Below, piece after piece: positions 1 through 7,618 of a stretch of DNA of 64,000 nt. This DNA is from JAVVHH01 sp965199665. Its GTDB lineage: Bacteria > Pseudomonadota > Alphaproteobacteria > Acetobacterales > Acetobacteraceae. How positions within the stretch are numbered: position 1 is the first letter of the stretch; each line of letters begins with the position of its first letter. Below the pieces are notes generated by a model. It was given only the letters and a program-made list of their open reading frames with translations. It did no database searches and was not told the DNA's origin. The DNA lies in contig OZ241208.1 of NCBI GenBank assembly GCA_965199665.1, forward strand, positions 124,001 through 188,000, in the 5' to 3' direction. Both the position numbers and the translations under genes were made by a program.

Positions 1-53
1 TTCCGCTGATCAATCGCGGGCAGGATACAACTCCGTCCCGTCGGCTGACAGCC

Positions 54-1268
54 CTATCGCAGTGCCGCGAAATCCGCCCGCTCGAGCAGCCACGCCACCG
101 CGATTCCCGCCACCAATCCCCAGAACGCGGCGCCGATGTTGCCGATCGTGATGTCGGCCACCGTGACCAGCAGGCTGATCAGCGCCCCCAGCGTGAAGCG
201 TCCGCGGAACGCGCCCACGAACGCCGCCTGCAGCACGCGCAGCATGGCCAGCCCGCCCAGCATCATGATGAACTCCTTTGGCGTGGCCAGCATCAGCCGC
301 GTGAAAGTGGGCGCCACCAGGCTGAACCCGACCGCGAGCAGGCCGATGAAGATGGCCGCCGTGTATTGCCGCGCCGGGGCGCCGGAGGCGGTGATCAGTG
401 CGTTGGTCGGCCCGGTGAGGCACGAGCTGACGCCGCCGAACACGGCGCACAGCAGCGAGCCGATGCCGGACGCCACCGTGGTCGCCGTCATCGGCGGGCG
501 GTGTCCCAGCGTCTGCAACACGGCGAAGCCCTGGCCGTTCTGCACCACCAGGACCGTGATCGCGAGCGGCACCACCAGCTCGACCATGGCCGGAAGCGAG
601 AAGGCCGGCTGCAGCACCACCGGGTGGATCAGGTGCACCCCGTCGAACGCCGCGCTCCCGAGCCGCCCGAGCCCGGCCACATCGGCCGCGCCGACCAGCA
701 GCGCCCCGATCAGCGGCGGCAGGAACCGCCCCAGCGCCGGCACCGCCGCCAGCACGAGGTAGGCCACCGCCATCGGCGCCGCCACCCCCGGATCGGCCTG
801 CAACGCCCGCATCAGGTCGAGCCCGAAGCGGAGGAACACCCCCGCCACCATGCCCATCACGATCGGCATCGGCACCGCCCGCATCGCGCGCTCCACCCAG
901 CCCGACAGCCCGAGCAACAGGATCAGCACCCCGGTCGCGTAATACGCCCCGATCACCTCGGCAAAGGCGAGGTGCTGCAAGGAGGGGCCGATCAGCACCG
1001 TGCCGGGAATGGTCCAGAAGAAGCACAGCGGCTGCCGGTAGGCCCAGCTCATCGCGATCGTGACGAGCCCGTTGACGAAGAAGATGGCGAAGATCCACGA
1101 CGCCAGCTCGCCGGCCGACAGGTGCCCCGCCGTGCCCACGGCCAGGATGATGGCGGTCGGCCCGGTCGCGGCGAACAACAGCCCGATGCAGGCATTGACC
1201 GCGTAGGTCGGGCCGAAATCGGCCCAGACCTCCCGGAGGCCGGGTCTGCGGATCGCCGCCTCGCTCAC
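54..1268 (-). CDS. benE: BenE-family benzoate/H+ symporter-like transporter
   Basis: A 404-residue polytopic inner-membrane protein with about 11-12 hydrophobic segments. It resembles the BenE benzoate:proton symporter family, including the SSCLTGPTNALI loop and the NGQGFAVL segment. I chose the GTG at 1268 because it overlaps the TGA of the upstream hydrolase as GTGA. The open frame continues to 1421, but that extra part lies inside the hydrolase gene and is Gly/Ala-rich, as expected of a shadow. It is the last gene of a three-gene minus-strand run with an epoxide-hydrolase-like enzyme and a fumarylacetoacetase-family enzyme. That context suggests uptake of an aromatic or cyclic acid. The substrate itself cannot be read from sequence. 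Confidence 0.85.
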   Translation of the reverse strand: MSEAAIRRPGLREVWADFGPTYAVNACIGLLFAATGPTAIILAVGTAGHLSAGELASWIFAIFFVNGLVTIAMSWAYRQPLCFFWTIPGTVLIGPSLQHLAFAEVIGAYYATGVLILLLGLSGWVERAMRAVPMPIVMGMVAGVFLRFGLDLMRALQADPGVAAPMAVAYLVLAAVPALGRFLPPLIGALLVGAADVAGLGRLGSAAFDGVHLIHPVVLQPAFSLPAMVELVVPLAITVLVVQNGQGFAVLQTLGHRPPMTATTVASGIGSLLCAVFGGVSSCLTGPTNALITASGAPARQYTAAIFIGLLAVGFSLVAPTFTRLMLATPKEFIMMLGGLAMLRVLQAAFVGAFRGRFTLGALISLLVTVADITIGNIGAAFWGLVAGIAVAWLLERADFAALR

Positions 1269-2374
1269 CGGAGAAAGGCCAGCAACCGCTCCAGCAGCGC
1301 CGCCGGCTGCTCCTGCTGCACCCAATGCCCGGCCCCCGGGATCAGCGCGCAATCCCGCATGTCCGTGCAGACCCGGTCCCGCATGGCTTCGAAGTCGCCC
1401 GCCTTCTGGTAGGTGCCCCAATCCGCGGCGCCCGCGTAGAAGCAGGACGGCACGTCGATCGTGCGCCCGGCAAAGGTCTGCAGGTCGCGCCCCAGCGTGC
1501 CATCGGTGCGCAACCGGTAGGAGGCGAGCCCGCCCGCGAAGCCGGTGCGCCCGTATTCCGCCACGTAGACGTCGAGCTCCGCATCCGTGAGCCAGGGCGC
1601 TTCTTGCGACGGCATGAACGGCGCCACCGCTTCCGGCATCGTCGCGCCGAGCGGCATCACGTAGTAGCCCGGCAGCCTGGCCAGCTCCTCGGCCGACGGC
1701 CCGGCCAGTTCGTGCGGATGATTACCCGCCCAGTCGGCGCTCTTCTGGTGGAAGTAGGCGCGCAGAAAGGCGTGCAGCCCTTCCGGCGGCGCGTTCATGT
1801 CGCGTAGGGCGGCGGGGGTCGAGTAATACCAGTGGTAGTGTTTTCGCGGCGGGTCGAGCGCGGCCAGCGCGGCGGTCGGGTCGCGCGGCGCCGGGTCGGT
1901 CCCGAACGGGGCGGGGCCGCCGAACGGGGCGCTCATCAGCGCCACGCGGCGGAAGATGTCGGGCCGCGCGAGCGCGCAGGCGGCGGCCGTGCCCGCGCCG
2001 TAATCGTGCCCCGCCACCAGCTCGACCCGGTCGCGCCCCAGCGCATGCACGATGCTCGCCGCATCGCGCACCAGGTTCAGCACCGCGAACGCCCGCAGGT
2101 CGACGTCGCCCCCGGTGGGGTCGCTGCCGTCGGTCGTCCGCCCGTAGCCGCGCGCATCCGGCGCCACCACGCGGTAGCCCGCCGCCGCCAGCCCGGGGAT
2201 CAGCCGGCGCCAGCTATAGGCGATCTCCGGGAACCCGTGCAGCAGCAGGATCAGCTCGCCATCCGCCGGCCCGGCCTCGAGCAGGTGGATCCGCAGGCCG
2301 TTGACCCCGTCCAGGAACCGGCTGCGCACGCCCGCCGGCAGCAGCCCCGCCTCCAGCGGAGGCAATGCGGTCAT
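1265..2374 (-). CDS. alpha/beta hydrolase, epoxide hydrolase-like
   Basis: A 369-residue alpha/beta hydrolase. The oxyanion-hole motif HGFPE is at residues 46-50. The nucleophile elbow GHDYG puts an aspartate (D124) at the catalytic position, as in epoxide hydrolases and haloalkane dehalogenases rather than serine hydrolases. A likely acid is D318 (AADWG) and the catalytic histidine is H350 (GAGHW). The HGxP motif favours epoxide hydrolase over dehalogenase. It starts 4 bases after the stop of the upstream fumarylacetoacetase-like gene, and its TGA overlaps the GTG of the benE-like gene, so the three are probably one transcript. It is predicted cytoplasmic because no signal peptide is visible. 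The substrate is unknown. Confidence 0.88.
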   Translation of the reverse strand: MTALPPLEAGLLPAGVRSRFLDGVNGLRIHLLEAGPADGELILLLHGFPEIAYSWRRLIPGLAAAGYRVVAPDARGYGRTTDGSDPTGGDVDLRAFAVLNLVRDAASIVHALGRDRVELVAGHDYGAGTAAACALARPDIFRRVALMSAPFGGPAPFGTDPAPRDPTAALAALDPPRKHYHWYYSTPAALRDMNAPPEGLHAFLRAYFHQKSADWAGNHPHELAGPSAEELARLPGYYVMPLGATMPEAVAPFMPSQEAPWLTDAELDVYVAEYGRTGFAGGLASYRLRTDGTLGRDLQTFAGRTIDVPSCFYAGAADWGTYQKAGDFEAMRDRVCTDMRDCALIPGAGHWVQQEQPAALLERLLAFLR

Positions 2375-2377
2375 CGT

Positions 2378-3244
2378 CTAGGCCTGGTCGGCCACCGGGT
2401 TGCGCAGCACGCCGATGCCCGCCACTTCGACCTCCACCACGTCGCCCGCCTTCATCCAAAGCGGCGGCTTGCGGGCCATGCCCACTCCGGCCGGTGTCCC
2501 GGTGACGATCACGTCGCCGGCCCCCAGCGTGAACGCCTGGCTCACCGTGTGGATGATGGTCGCCACGTCGAAGATCAGGTCGTCGGTGGAGGCGTCCTGC
2601 ACGACCTGGCCGTTGAGCCGCGTCACCAGCCGCAAGCCGCGGATGCCCGGCGGTAGCTCGTCGGCCGTCACCAGGTAAGGACCGAACGGCCCGGTGCCGT
2701 CGAAATTCTTGCCCACCGTCCATTGCGGCGCCTTGAACTGGTAGTCGCGCACCGACACGTCGTTGAACAACGAGTAGGCGATCACGTGATCCAGCGCGCG
2801 CTCCTTTGCGATGTCGCGCCCGCCGCGGCCGATCACGGCGACGATCTCGCCCTCGTAATCCAGCTGCTCCGACAGCCGCGGCCGGATCACCGGCGCGCCG
2901 GCGCCGATCAGGCTGGAGGCGAAGCGTCCGAACAGGGTGGGGTAGCTCGGCGCTTCCGCGAAGCCGCTCTCGGCCGAGTGGTCGGCGTAGTTGAGCCCCA
3001 CGCAGATGATCTTCGGCGGCGCCGGCAGCGGCGGCAGCAGCGTCACCTCGTCCAGCGCGATCACCGGTCCGGCCAGCATCGCCCGCCCGGCGCGCGCCAA
3101 CGCCTCCGTCCCGCCCGCGACCAGCGCGGATAGCGAGCCCGGATAGTCGGGGCTGGTGTGCGGGCAGGCATGAAACGGGGCGTCCGCACGTTCGGCGACG
3201 GCGATGCCCTCGGTCCCCCCTTGGCGATAGGCCGCGAAACGCAT
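2378..3244 (-). CDS. fumarylacetoacetate hydrolase family protein
   Basis: A 288-residue protein with the FAH catalytic fold from about residue 75 onward. The metal-binding set is visible: DYEGEI (E131, E133) and FNDVSVRD (D162), with the C-terminal GTPAGVG loop. Family members hydrolyse or decarboxylate 2,4-diketo or 2-oxo acids such as fumarylpyruvate, acylpyruvate or 2-hydroxyhepta-2,4-diene-1,7-dioate. It is the first gene of the minus-strand trio with the epoxide hydrolase-like enzyme and the BenE-like carrier. A role late in an aromatic-acid pathway is a reasonable inference. The exact reaction is not determinable. Its start lies about 95 bp from the oppositely directed cinA-like gene. 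Confidence 0.88.
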   Translation of the reverse strand: MRFAAYRQGGTEGIAVAERADAPFHACPHTSPDYPGSLSALVAGGTEALARAGRAMLAGPVIALDEVTLLPPLPAPPKIICVGLNYADHSAESGFAEAPSYPTLFGRFASSLIGAGAPVIRPRLSEQLDYEGEIVAVIGRGGRDIAKERALDHVIAYSLFNDVSVRDYQFKAPQWTVGKNFDGTGPFGPYLVTADELPPGIRGLRLVTRLNGQVVQDASTDDLIFDVATIIHTVSQAFTLGAGDVIVTGTPAGVGMARKPPLWMKAGDVVEVEVAGIGVLRNPVADQA

Positions 3245-3338
3245 GGCTTCCTCCGTCTTTTCTGGCGTCCGGCATAGCCGATGCGGAATCCGCCCGCGAC
3301 CCGAAATCTGCTATGGAGGCTGCGCAAAGGAGACGGGC

Positions 3339-3815
3339 ATGGATGAGTTGCTGCCGCTGGCCGAGCGCATCGCCGCGCGGCTCAAGGCGGAAGGGGCCAC
3401 CGTGGCCGTCGCGGAATCGTCCACCGGCGGGCTGATCTCGGCGGCCTTGCTGGCCGTGCCGGGCGCATCGGCCTACTTCCTGGGCGGCGCCGTGGTCTAT
3501 ACCAAGAAGGCCCGCGCCGAGCTGCTCGCCATCCCGGATGCCGCCATGCAGGGCATCCGCTCGTCCAGCGAGCCCTATGCCACCCTCCTGGCCACCACCG
3601 CGCGCGACCGCTTCGGCGCCACCTGGGGTCTGGCCGAAACCGGCGCCGCCGGCCCGACCGGCAACAGCTACGGCGATCGCCCCGGCCATACCTGCCTCGC
3701 CATCGCCGGCCCCCGCTCCGGCGTCACCACCCTGGAGACCGGCTCGACCGACCGCCCGGCCAACATGCGCGCTTTCGCAGCCGCGTTGATGGAGCTGTTC
3801 CTGCGCACGCTGTGA
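3339..3815 (+). CDS. pncC: CinA C-terminal family protein, probable NMN deamidase
   Basis: A 158-residue stand-alone CinA C-terminal domain, the usual length for PncC nicotinamide-nucleotide amidase. It converts NMN to nicotinate mononucleotide in pyridine nucleotide recycling. The conserved AESSTGGLIS motif (residues 24-33) carries the catalytic serine/threonine region, followed by GGAVVYT and ETGAAGPTGN. I chose the ATG at 3339 because AAAGGAG lies 6 bases upstream. The open frame begins at 3243, but that stretch overlaps the start of the divergent fumarylacetoacetase-like gene and does not look like family sequence. It is followed by about 100 bp of non-coding DNA before the iron transporter. 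Confidence 0.88.
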   Translation: MDELLPLAERIAARLKAEGATVAVAESSTGGLISAALLAVPGASAYFLGGAVVYTKKARAELLAIPDAAMQGIRSSSEPYATLLATTARDRFGATWGLAETGAAGPTGNSYGDRPGHTCLAIAGPRSGVTTLETGSTDRPANMRAFAAALMELFLRTL

Positions 3816-3830
3816 ACGGCGCGTTAGGCG

Positions 3831-3844
3831 GCCAGCGCGCTGGC
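3831..3844. repeat. 14-bp perfect palindrome after cinA
   Basis: GCCAGCGCGCTGGC is a perfect 14-bp inverted repeat 16 bp past the CinA stop, without a loop and without a T-run. It could contribute to transcription termination or be a protein site. Nothing else is recognisable in the 98-bp gap before the solute-binding protein gene. Confidence 0.35.
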
Positions 3845-3913
3845 TGCAGTTGCGATTAAGTATCAGGTGCGTTAAGGCCCTCACGCTCCCGAGACCACAC
3901 TCCGCAGGACAAG

Positions 3914-5050
3914 ATGGCCCTCTCCCGTCGCGATCTTCTCGCCCTCACGGCGCTGGGCGCCCTGGCTCCGGTATTCGCCGGGGCCGCAGAGACCGGAACG
4001 GTCACCGACGTCGCCGGCCGCACGGTCACGGTGAACCTCCCCGTCCGGCGGGTCATCCTCGGCGAGGGGCGGCAGACCTACCTGATCGCCGCGCTCGACA
4101 AGCAGGCCCCGTTCGATCGCGTGGTGGGCTGGCGGGAGGATTTCCGGAAGGCGGATTTCGACGGCTACTCGCTCTACGAGGAACGCTTTCCGCAGATCGC
4201 CAAGCTGCCGACCTTCGGCGGTTGGAAGGAAGGCGCCTTCGACATCGAGCAGGTGATCGCGCTCCAGCCGGACGTCGTGGTGATGAACCTCGAATCCAAG
4301 GTCGCCATCGAGGACGGGGGATTGATCCCGAAGCTCGAGCGGGTCGGCATCCCCGTCGTGTTCATCGACTTCCGCGAGAAGTCGTTCGAGAACGCGGAAC
4401 GGTCCATCGCCGTCATGGCGCAGCTGCTCGGGCGCGAAGGGGAGGGCCGGGCGCTGGTCGAGTTCCGCCGGGCGCAGATCGCCCGCGTGACGGACCGTCT
4501 CGCGGGCTTCGCCGGGCCACGCCCCAAGGTGATGATCGAGCGGGCCGCCGGCTATGACGAGAATTGCTGCATGTCGTTCGGCAGCGAGAATTTCGGCCGC
4601 ATGGTGGCGCTCGCCGGGGGCGACAACATCGCCGCCGGCCTGATCCCCGGCACGTTCGGCACCGTGAACCCGGAGCAGGTCGTGGCCGCCAAGCCCGACG
4701 TGGTGATCGTCACCGGCAGCAACTGGAAGCTGTTCGTGCCGGACGGCGCCTGGGTCGGGGTCGGCCCCGGCGCGGATGGCGACGTGGCACGGACCCGCCT
4801 GCGCCGCCTGATGGACCGGCCGGCCTACCGCACGCTGCCGGCGGTCCAGCAGGGCCGCGTCCACGCGATCTGGCATCAGTTCTACGACAGCCCCTACCAA
4901 TTCGCCGCCGTCCAGGTGATCGCCAAGTGGCTGCACCCCGATCTGTTCGCCGACCTGGACCCGGAGGCGACGTTCCGCGAGTTCCACGAACGCTTCCTGC
5001 CCGTGCCCTACCGGCCGGGATACTGGGTGTCGCTGAAGCCGGTGGCGTGA
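3914..5050 (+). CDS. iron-siderophore-type ABC transporter substrate-binding protein
   Basis: A 378-residue periplasmic binding protein of the FecB/FepB/BtuF type. It has an N-terminal export signal with twin arginines (SRRDLLALTALGALAPVFAG), compatible with Tat or Sec export. After it comes the TVTDVAGRTVTV strand typical of metal-chelate binding proteins, then two lobes joined by a long helix (DVVVMNLES near residue 118 and KPDVVIVTGS near 266). It is the first gene of a three-gene importer and its TGA overlaps the GTG of the permease. It probably binds a ferric siderophore, haem or another metal chelate. No TonB-dependent receptor is present nearby. Confidence 0.9.
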   Translation: MALSRRDLLALTALGALAPVFAGAAETGTVTDVAGRTVTVNLPVRRVILGEGRQTYLIAALDKQAPFDRVVGWREDFRKADFDGYSLYEERFPQIAKLPTFGGWKEGAFDIEQVIALQPDVVVMNLESKVAIEDGGLIPKLERVGIPVVFIDFREKSFENAERSIAVMAQLLGREGEGRALVEFRRAQIARVTDRLAGFAGPRPKVMIERAAGYDENCCMSFGSENFGRMVALAGGDNIAAGLIPGTFGTVNPEQVVAAKPDVVIVTGSNWKLFVPDGAWVGVGPGADGDVARTRLRRLMDRPAYRTLPAVQQGRVHAIWHQFYDSPYQFAAVQVIAKWLHPDLFADLDPEATFREFHERFLPVPYRPGYWVSLKPVA

Positions 5051-6117
5051 GCCAGGCCGGGGCCGCGAGCGTCGCCCCCGCACCCGGCCGCGCCGCCTAT
5101 CGTCGCCTGGTCGGGCGGCGGTTGGCGCTGCTCGGCGCTCTTCTCGGCCTGCTGCTGGTCAGCCTGGTCGCAGACCTGACGCTGGGCCCGGCCCGCTACG
5201 GCTACGGCGAGGTGCTCCGGGCCCTGCTCGGGCTTGACGTGCCGCTGGCGGTCTCGGTCGTGGTGACGGAGATCCGGCTGCCGGTGGCGTTGATGGCCGT
5301 CACCGTCGGCGCGAGCCTCGCGGTCGCGGGCGCGCAGATGCAGACGGTGCTCAACAACCCGCTCGCCAGTCCCTTCACCCTGGGCATCTCGGCCGCGGCC
5401 GGCTTCGGCGCGGCGCTCGGCTTCGTGCTCGGGGCCACCTTGCTGCCGCCGGGCTGGTCGGCCTGGTCCATCCCCGTCAACGCCTTCGTGGCGGCGATGG
5501 GCTGCTCCCTCCTGATCCACTTCCTCAGTTCGCGCCGGGGCATGGGCACGGAAACCATCGTGCTGCTCGGCATCGCGCTGGTATTCACCTTCAACGCGGC
5601 GCTGGCGGCGCTGGAGTTCATCGCCTCCGAGCAGGCGCTGGCCGCCGTCGTGTTCTGGACCATGGGCAGCCTCGGGCGCACCACCTGGCCCAAGCTCGGC
5701 ATCACCGCCGGCTGCCTGCTGCTGGTCTGGCCGCTTTTCGCGCGGCAGGCCTGGGCGCTCACCGCGCTGCGGCTCGGCGAGCACAAAGCCGCCAGCTTCG
5801 GCGTTGCCGTGGGGGCGCTCCGGCTGCGCACCATCCTCTTGGTGAGCGGGTTGGCCTCCATCACCGTCGCCTTCGTGGGCACCATCGGCTTCATCGGGCT
5901 GGTCGGGCCGCACATCGCCCGCATGCTGGTGGGCGAGGATCAGCGCTTCTTCCTGCCCGCCTCCGCCCTGGCCGGCGCGCTGGTGCTGTCCGCTGCCTCC
6001 GTGCTCAGCAAGGCCATCATCCCCGGGTTGGTGCTGCCCATCGGCGTGGTCACCGCCCTGGTCGGCGTGCCGTTCTTCATCAGCCTGATCATGAGCACCC
6101 GCAGCCGGGCATGGTGA
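5047..6117 (+). CDS. FecCD-family ABC transporter permease
   Basis: A 356-residue permease of the FecCD/BtuC family with about ten membrane segments. It carries the conserved FIGLVGPHIARMLVG loop that contacts the ATPase, and the GASLAVAGAQMQ segment near the first helices. I chose the GTG at 5047 because it overlaps the stop of the binding-protein gene as GTGA. The frame is open back to 4564, but that part reads as a shadow of the binding protein. One permease gene is present, so the membrane channel is presumably a homodimer. It overlaps the ATPase gene by 7 bases. Confidence 0.92.
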   Translation: MSQAGAASVAPAPGRAAYRRLVGRRLALLGALLGLLLVSLVADLTLGPARYGYGEVLRALLGLDVPLAVSVVVTEIRLPVALMAVTVGASLAVAGAQMQTVLNNPLASPFTLGISAAAGFGAALGFVLGATLLPPGWSAWSIPVNAFVAAMGCSLLIHFLSSRRGMGTETIVLLGIALVFTFNAALAALEFIASEQALAAVVFWTMGSLGRTTWPKLGITAGCLLLVWPLFARQAWALTALRLGEHKAASFGVAVGALRLRTILLVSGLASITVAFVGTIGFIGLVGPHIARMLVGEDQRFFLPASALAGALVLSAASVLSKAIIPGLVLPIGVVTALVGVPFFISLIMSTRSRAW

Positions 6118-6899
6118 GCACCCCCACTTTGGCGGTGAGGGACCTCGCCGTCTCCTACGGCTCACGGGTCGTGCTGCAGGACGTGAGCCTCCCCGACCTG
6201 CGCGGCGGCGAGATCACGGCGCTGCTCGGGCCCAACGCGGCCGGCAAGTCCACCCTGTTCCGTCGGATCGTCGGGCAGTTGAGCGGCCCCGGCACCGTGG
6301 CGCTGGACGGGCGCGACCTGGCGGACCTGCCGCCGCTCGACCCGGCCCGCCCGTGCTACCTGCCCCAGGATACGACGGCCACCGCGGTGCTGACCGTGTT
6401 CGAGGCGGTGCTGCTGGCAGGCAAGCAGGGCGGTGCCTGGCGGGTCAGCGATGCCGAAGCCGACCAGGTCGCCCGCACCCTGGGCCTGCTGGAGATCGGT
6501 GACCTCGCCGAACGGCAGCTGAACGAGTTGTCCGGCGGGCAGCGGCAGCTGGTCGGCCTCGCCCAGGCCCTCGTCCGCCAGCCCCGTATCCTGCTGCTCG
6601 ACGAACCCACCAGCGCGCTGGACCTGCAGCGCCAGGTCGAGGTGCTGGACCTGCTGCGCCACCTCGCCCACGCGCAAGGCATGTGCGTCGTGCTGGCGAT
6701 CCACGATCTGAACCAGGCCTTGCGCTTCGCCGATCGGGTGGTGGTGCTCGGCGGCGGCCGGGTCATCGCCACCGGCGCGCCAAGGGCGGTACTCACGCCG
6801 GTCCTGCTCCGGCAGGCCTATGGCGTGGAAGCCCGGGTCGAGCAATGCTCGCGCGGGCTGCCGTTCCTGGTCGTGGACGGCTCGGCCCGCAGGGCCTAA
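6111..6899 (+). CDS. iron-siderophore-type ABC transporter ATPase
   Basis: A 262-residue ABC ATPase of the FecE/FepC type. Walker A is GPNAAGKST (residues 40-48), the signature LSGGQRQ starts at 140, and Walker B LLLDEPTSALD ends at 171. The H-loop is in AIHDLNQAL. The second glycine of Walker A is replaced by alanine (usually GPNGAGKST), a substitution seen in some iron-transport ATPases. Together with the binding protein and permease it completes an importer. The ATG at 6111 overlaps the permease end; a GTG follows at 6114. Its stop codon overlaps that of the convergent livF-like gene. Confidence 0.92.
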   Translation: MVSTPTLAVRDLAVSYGSRVVLQDVSLPDLRGGEITALLGPNAAGKSTLFRRIVGQLSGPGTVALDGRDLADLPPLDPARPCYLPQDTTATAVLTVFEAVLLAGKQGGAWRVSDAEADQVARTLGLLEIGDLAERQLNELSGGQRQLVGLAQALVRQPRILLLDEPTSALDLQRQVEVLDLLRHLAHAQGMCVVLAIHDLNQALRFADRVVVLGGGRVIATGAPRAVLTPVLLRQAYGVEARVEQCSRGLPFLVVDGSARRA

Positions 6900-7618
6900 C
6901 CCCCCGCGCCCAGATAGGCCTGCGTCACCCGCGCGTCGGCCGCCAGCGTCGCCGCGTCGCCTTCCAGCGTGACGCGGCCGGTTTCCAGCACGTAGCCGTA
7001 ATCGGCCACCGCCAGCGCCGCCCGGGCATTCTGCTCCACCAGCAGGATCGCCGCCCCCCGCGCCCGCAGGTCCGCCACGATGCGGAAGATGTCCTGCACG
7101 ATCAGCGGCGCCAGCCCCAGGCTCGGCTCGTCCAGCATCAGCACCGCCGGCCGGGCCATCAGCGCGCGGCCCATGGCCAGCATCTGCCGCTCGCCGCCCG
7201 AGAGCGTGCCGGCGTGCTGCCCCCGCCGCTCCCCGAGGCGCGGGAACAGGGCGAAGATCTCCGCCAGCGCCCGCCCCATCGCCGCCCGCCCCTCGTGCCG
7301 GAAGCGGTAAAAGCCGAGCCGGAGATTGTCCTCCACCGTGAGCGGGCCGAACAGCTCCCGCTTCTCCGGCACCAGGCACAGCCCGGCCCGCACCCGCGCT
7401 TCGACATCCAGCGCCCCGATCTCCGCCCCGAGCAGCGTGACCCGGCCGTGGCTCGGCAGCACGCCCATGATCGCGTGCAGCAGCGTCGTCTTGCCAGCGC
7501 CGTTGGGGCCGATCACCGTCACGATCCGCCCCGCCCCCAGCCGCAGGTCGACGCCGTGCACCGCCTCGGTGCCGCCGTACGCGACCCGCAGCGCCGATAC
7601 CGCCAGCGCCTCCGTCAC
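6896..7618 (-). CDS. livF: branched-chain amino acid-type ABC transporter ATPase LivF
   Basis: A 240-residue ATPase of the LivF type. It has Walker A GPNGAGKTT near residue 38, signature LSGGERQMLA, Walker B VLMLDEPSLGL and the family ending around TQAYLG. It starts with GTG at 7618, overlapping the TGA of the fused LivM-LivG gene. It is the last gene of a minus-strand high-affinity importer (binding protein, LivH, LivM-LivG fusion, LivF). Substrates of this family include branched-chain and other amino acids, urea, amides and aromatic acids, so specificity is open. The stop overlaps the stop of the convergent iron-transport ATPase. Confidence 0.92.
   Translation of the reverse strand: MTEALAVSALRVAYGGTEAVHGVDLRLGAGRIVTVIGPNGAGKTTLLHAIMGVLPSHGRVTLLGAEIGALDVEARVRAGLCLVPEKRELFGPLTVEDNLRLGFYRFRHEGRAAMGRALAEIFALFPRLGERRGQHAGTLSGGERQMLAMGRALMARPAVLMLDEPSLGLAPLIVQDIFRIVADLRARGAAILLVEQNARAALAVADYGYVLETGRVTLEGDAATLAADARVTQAYLGAGG

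Noticed and set aside
1..53. Possible gene end at the left edge
   Set aside because: Only 53 bases precede the benE-like stop, and no supported frame or signal could be identified.
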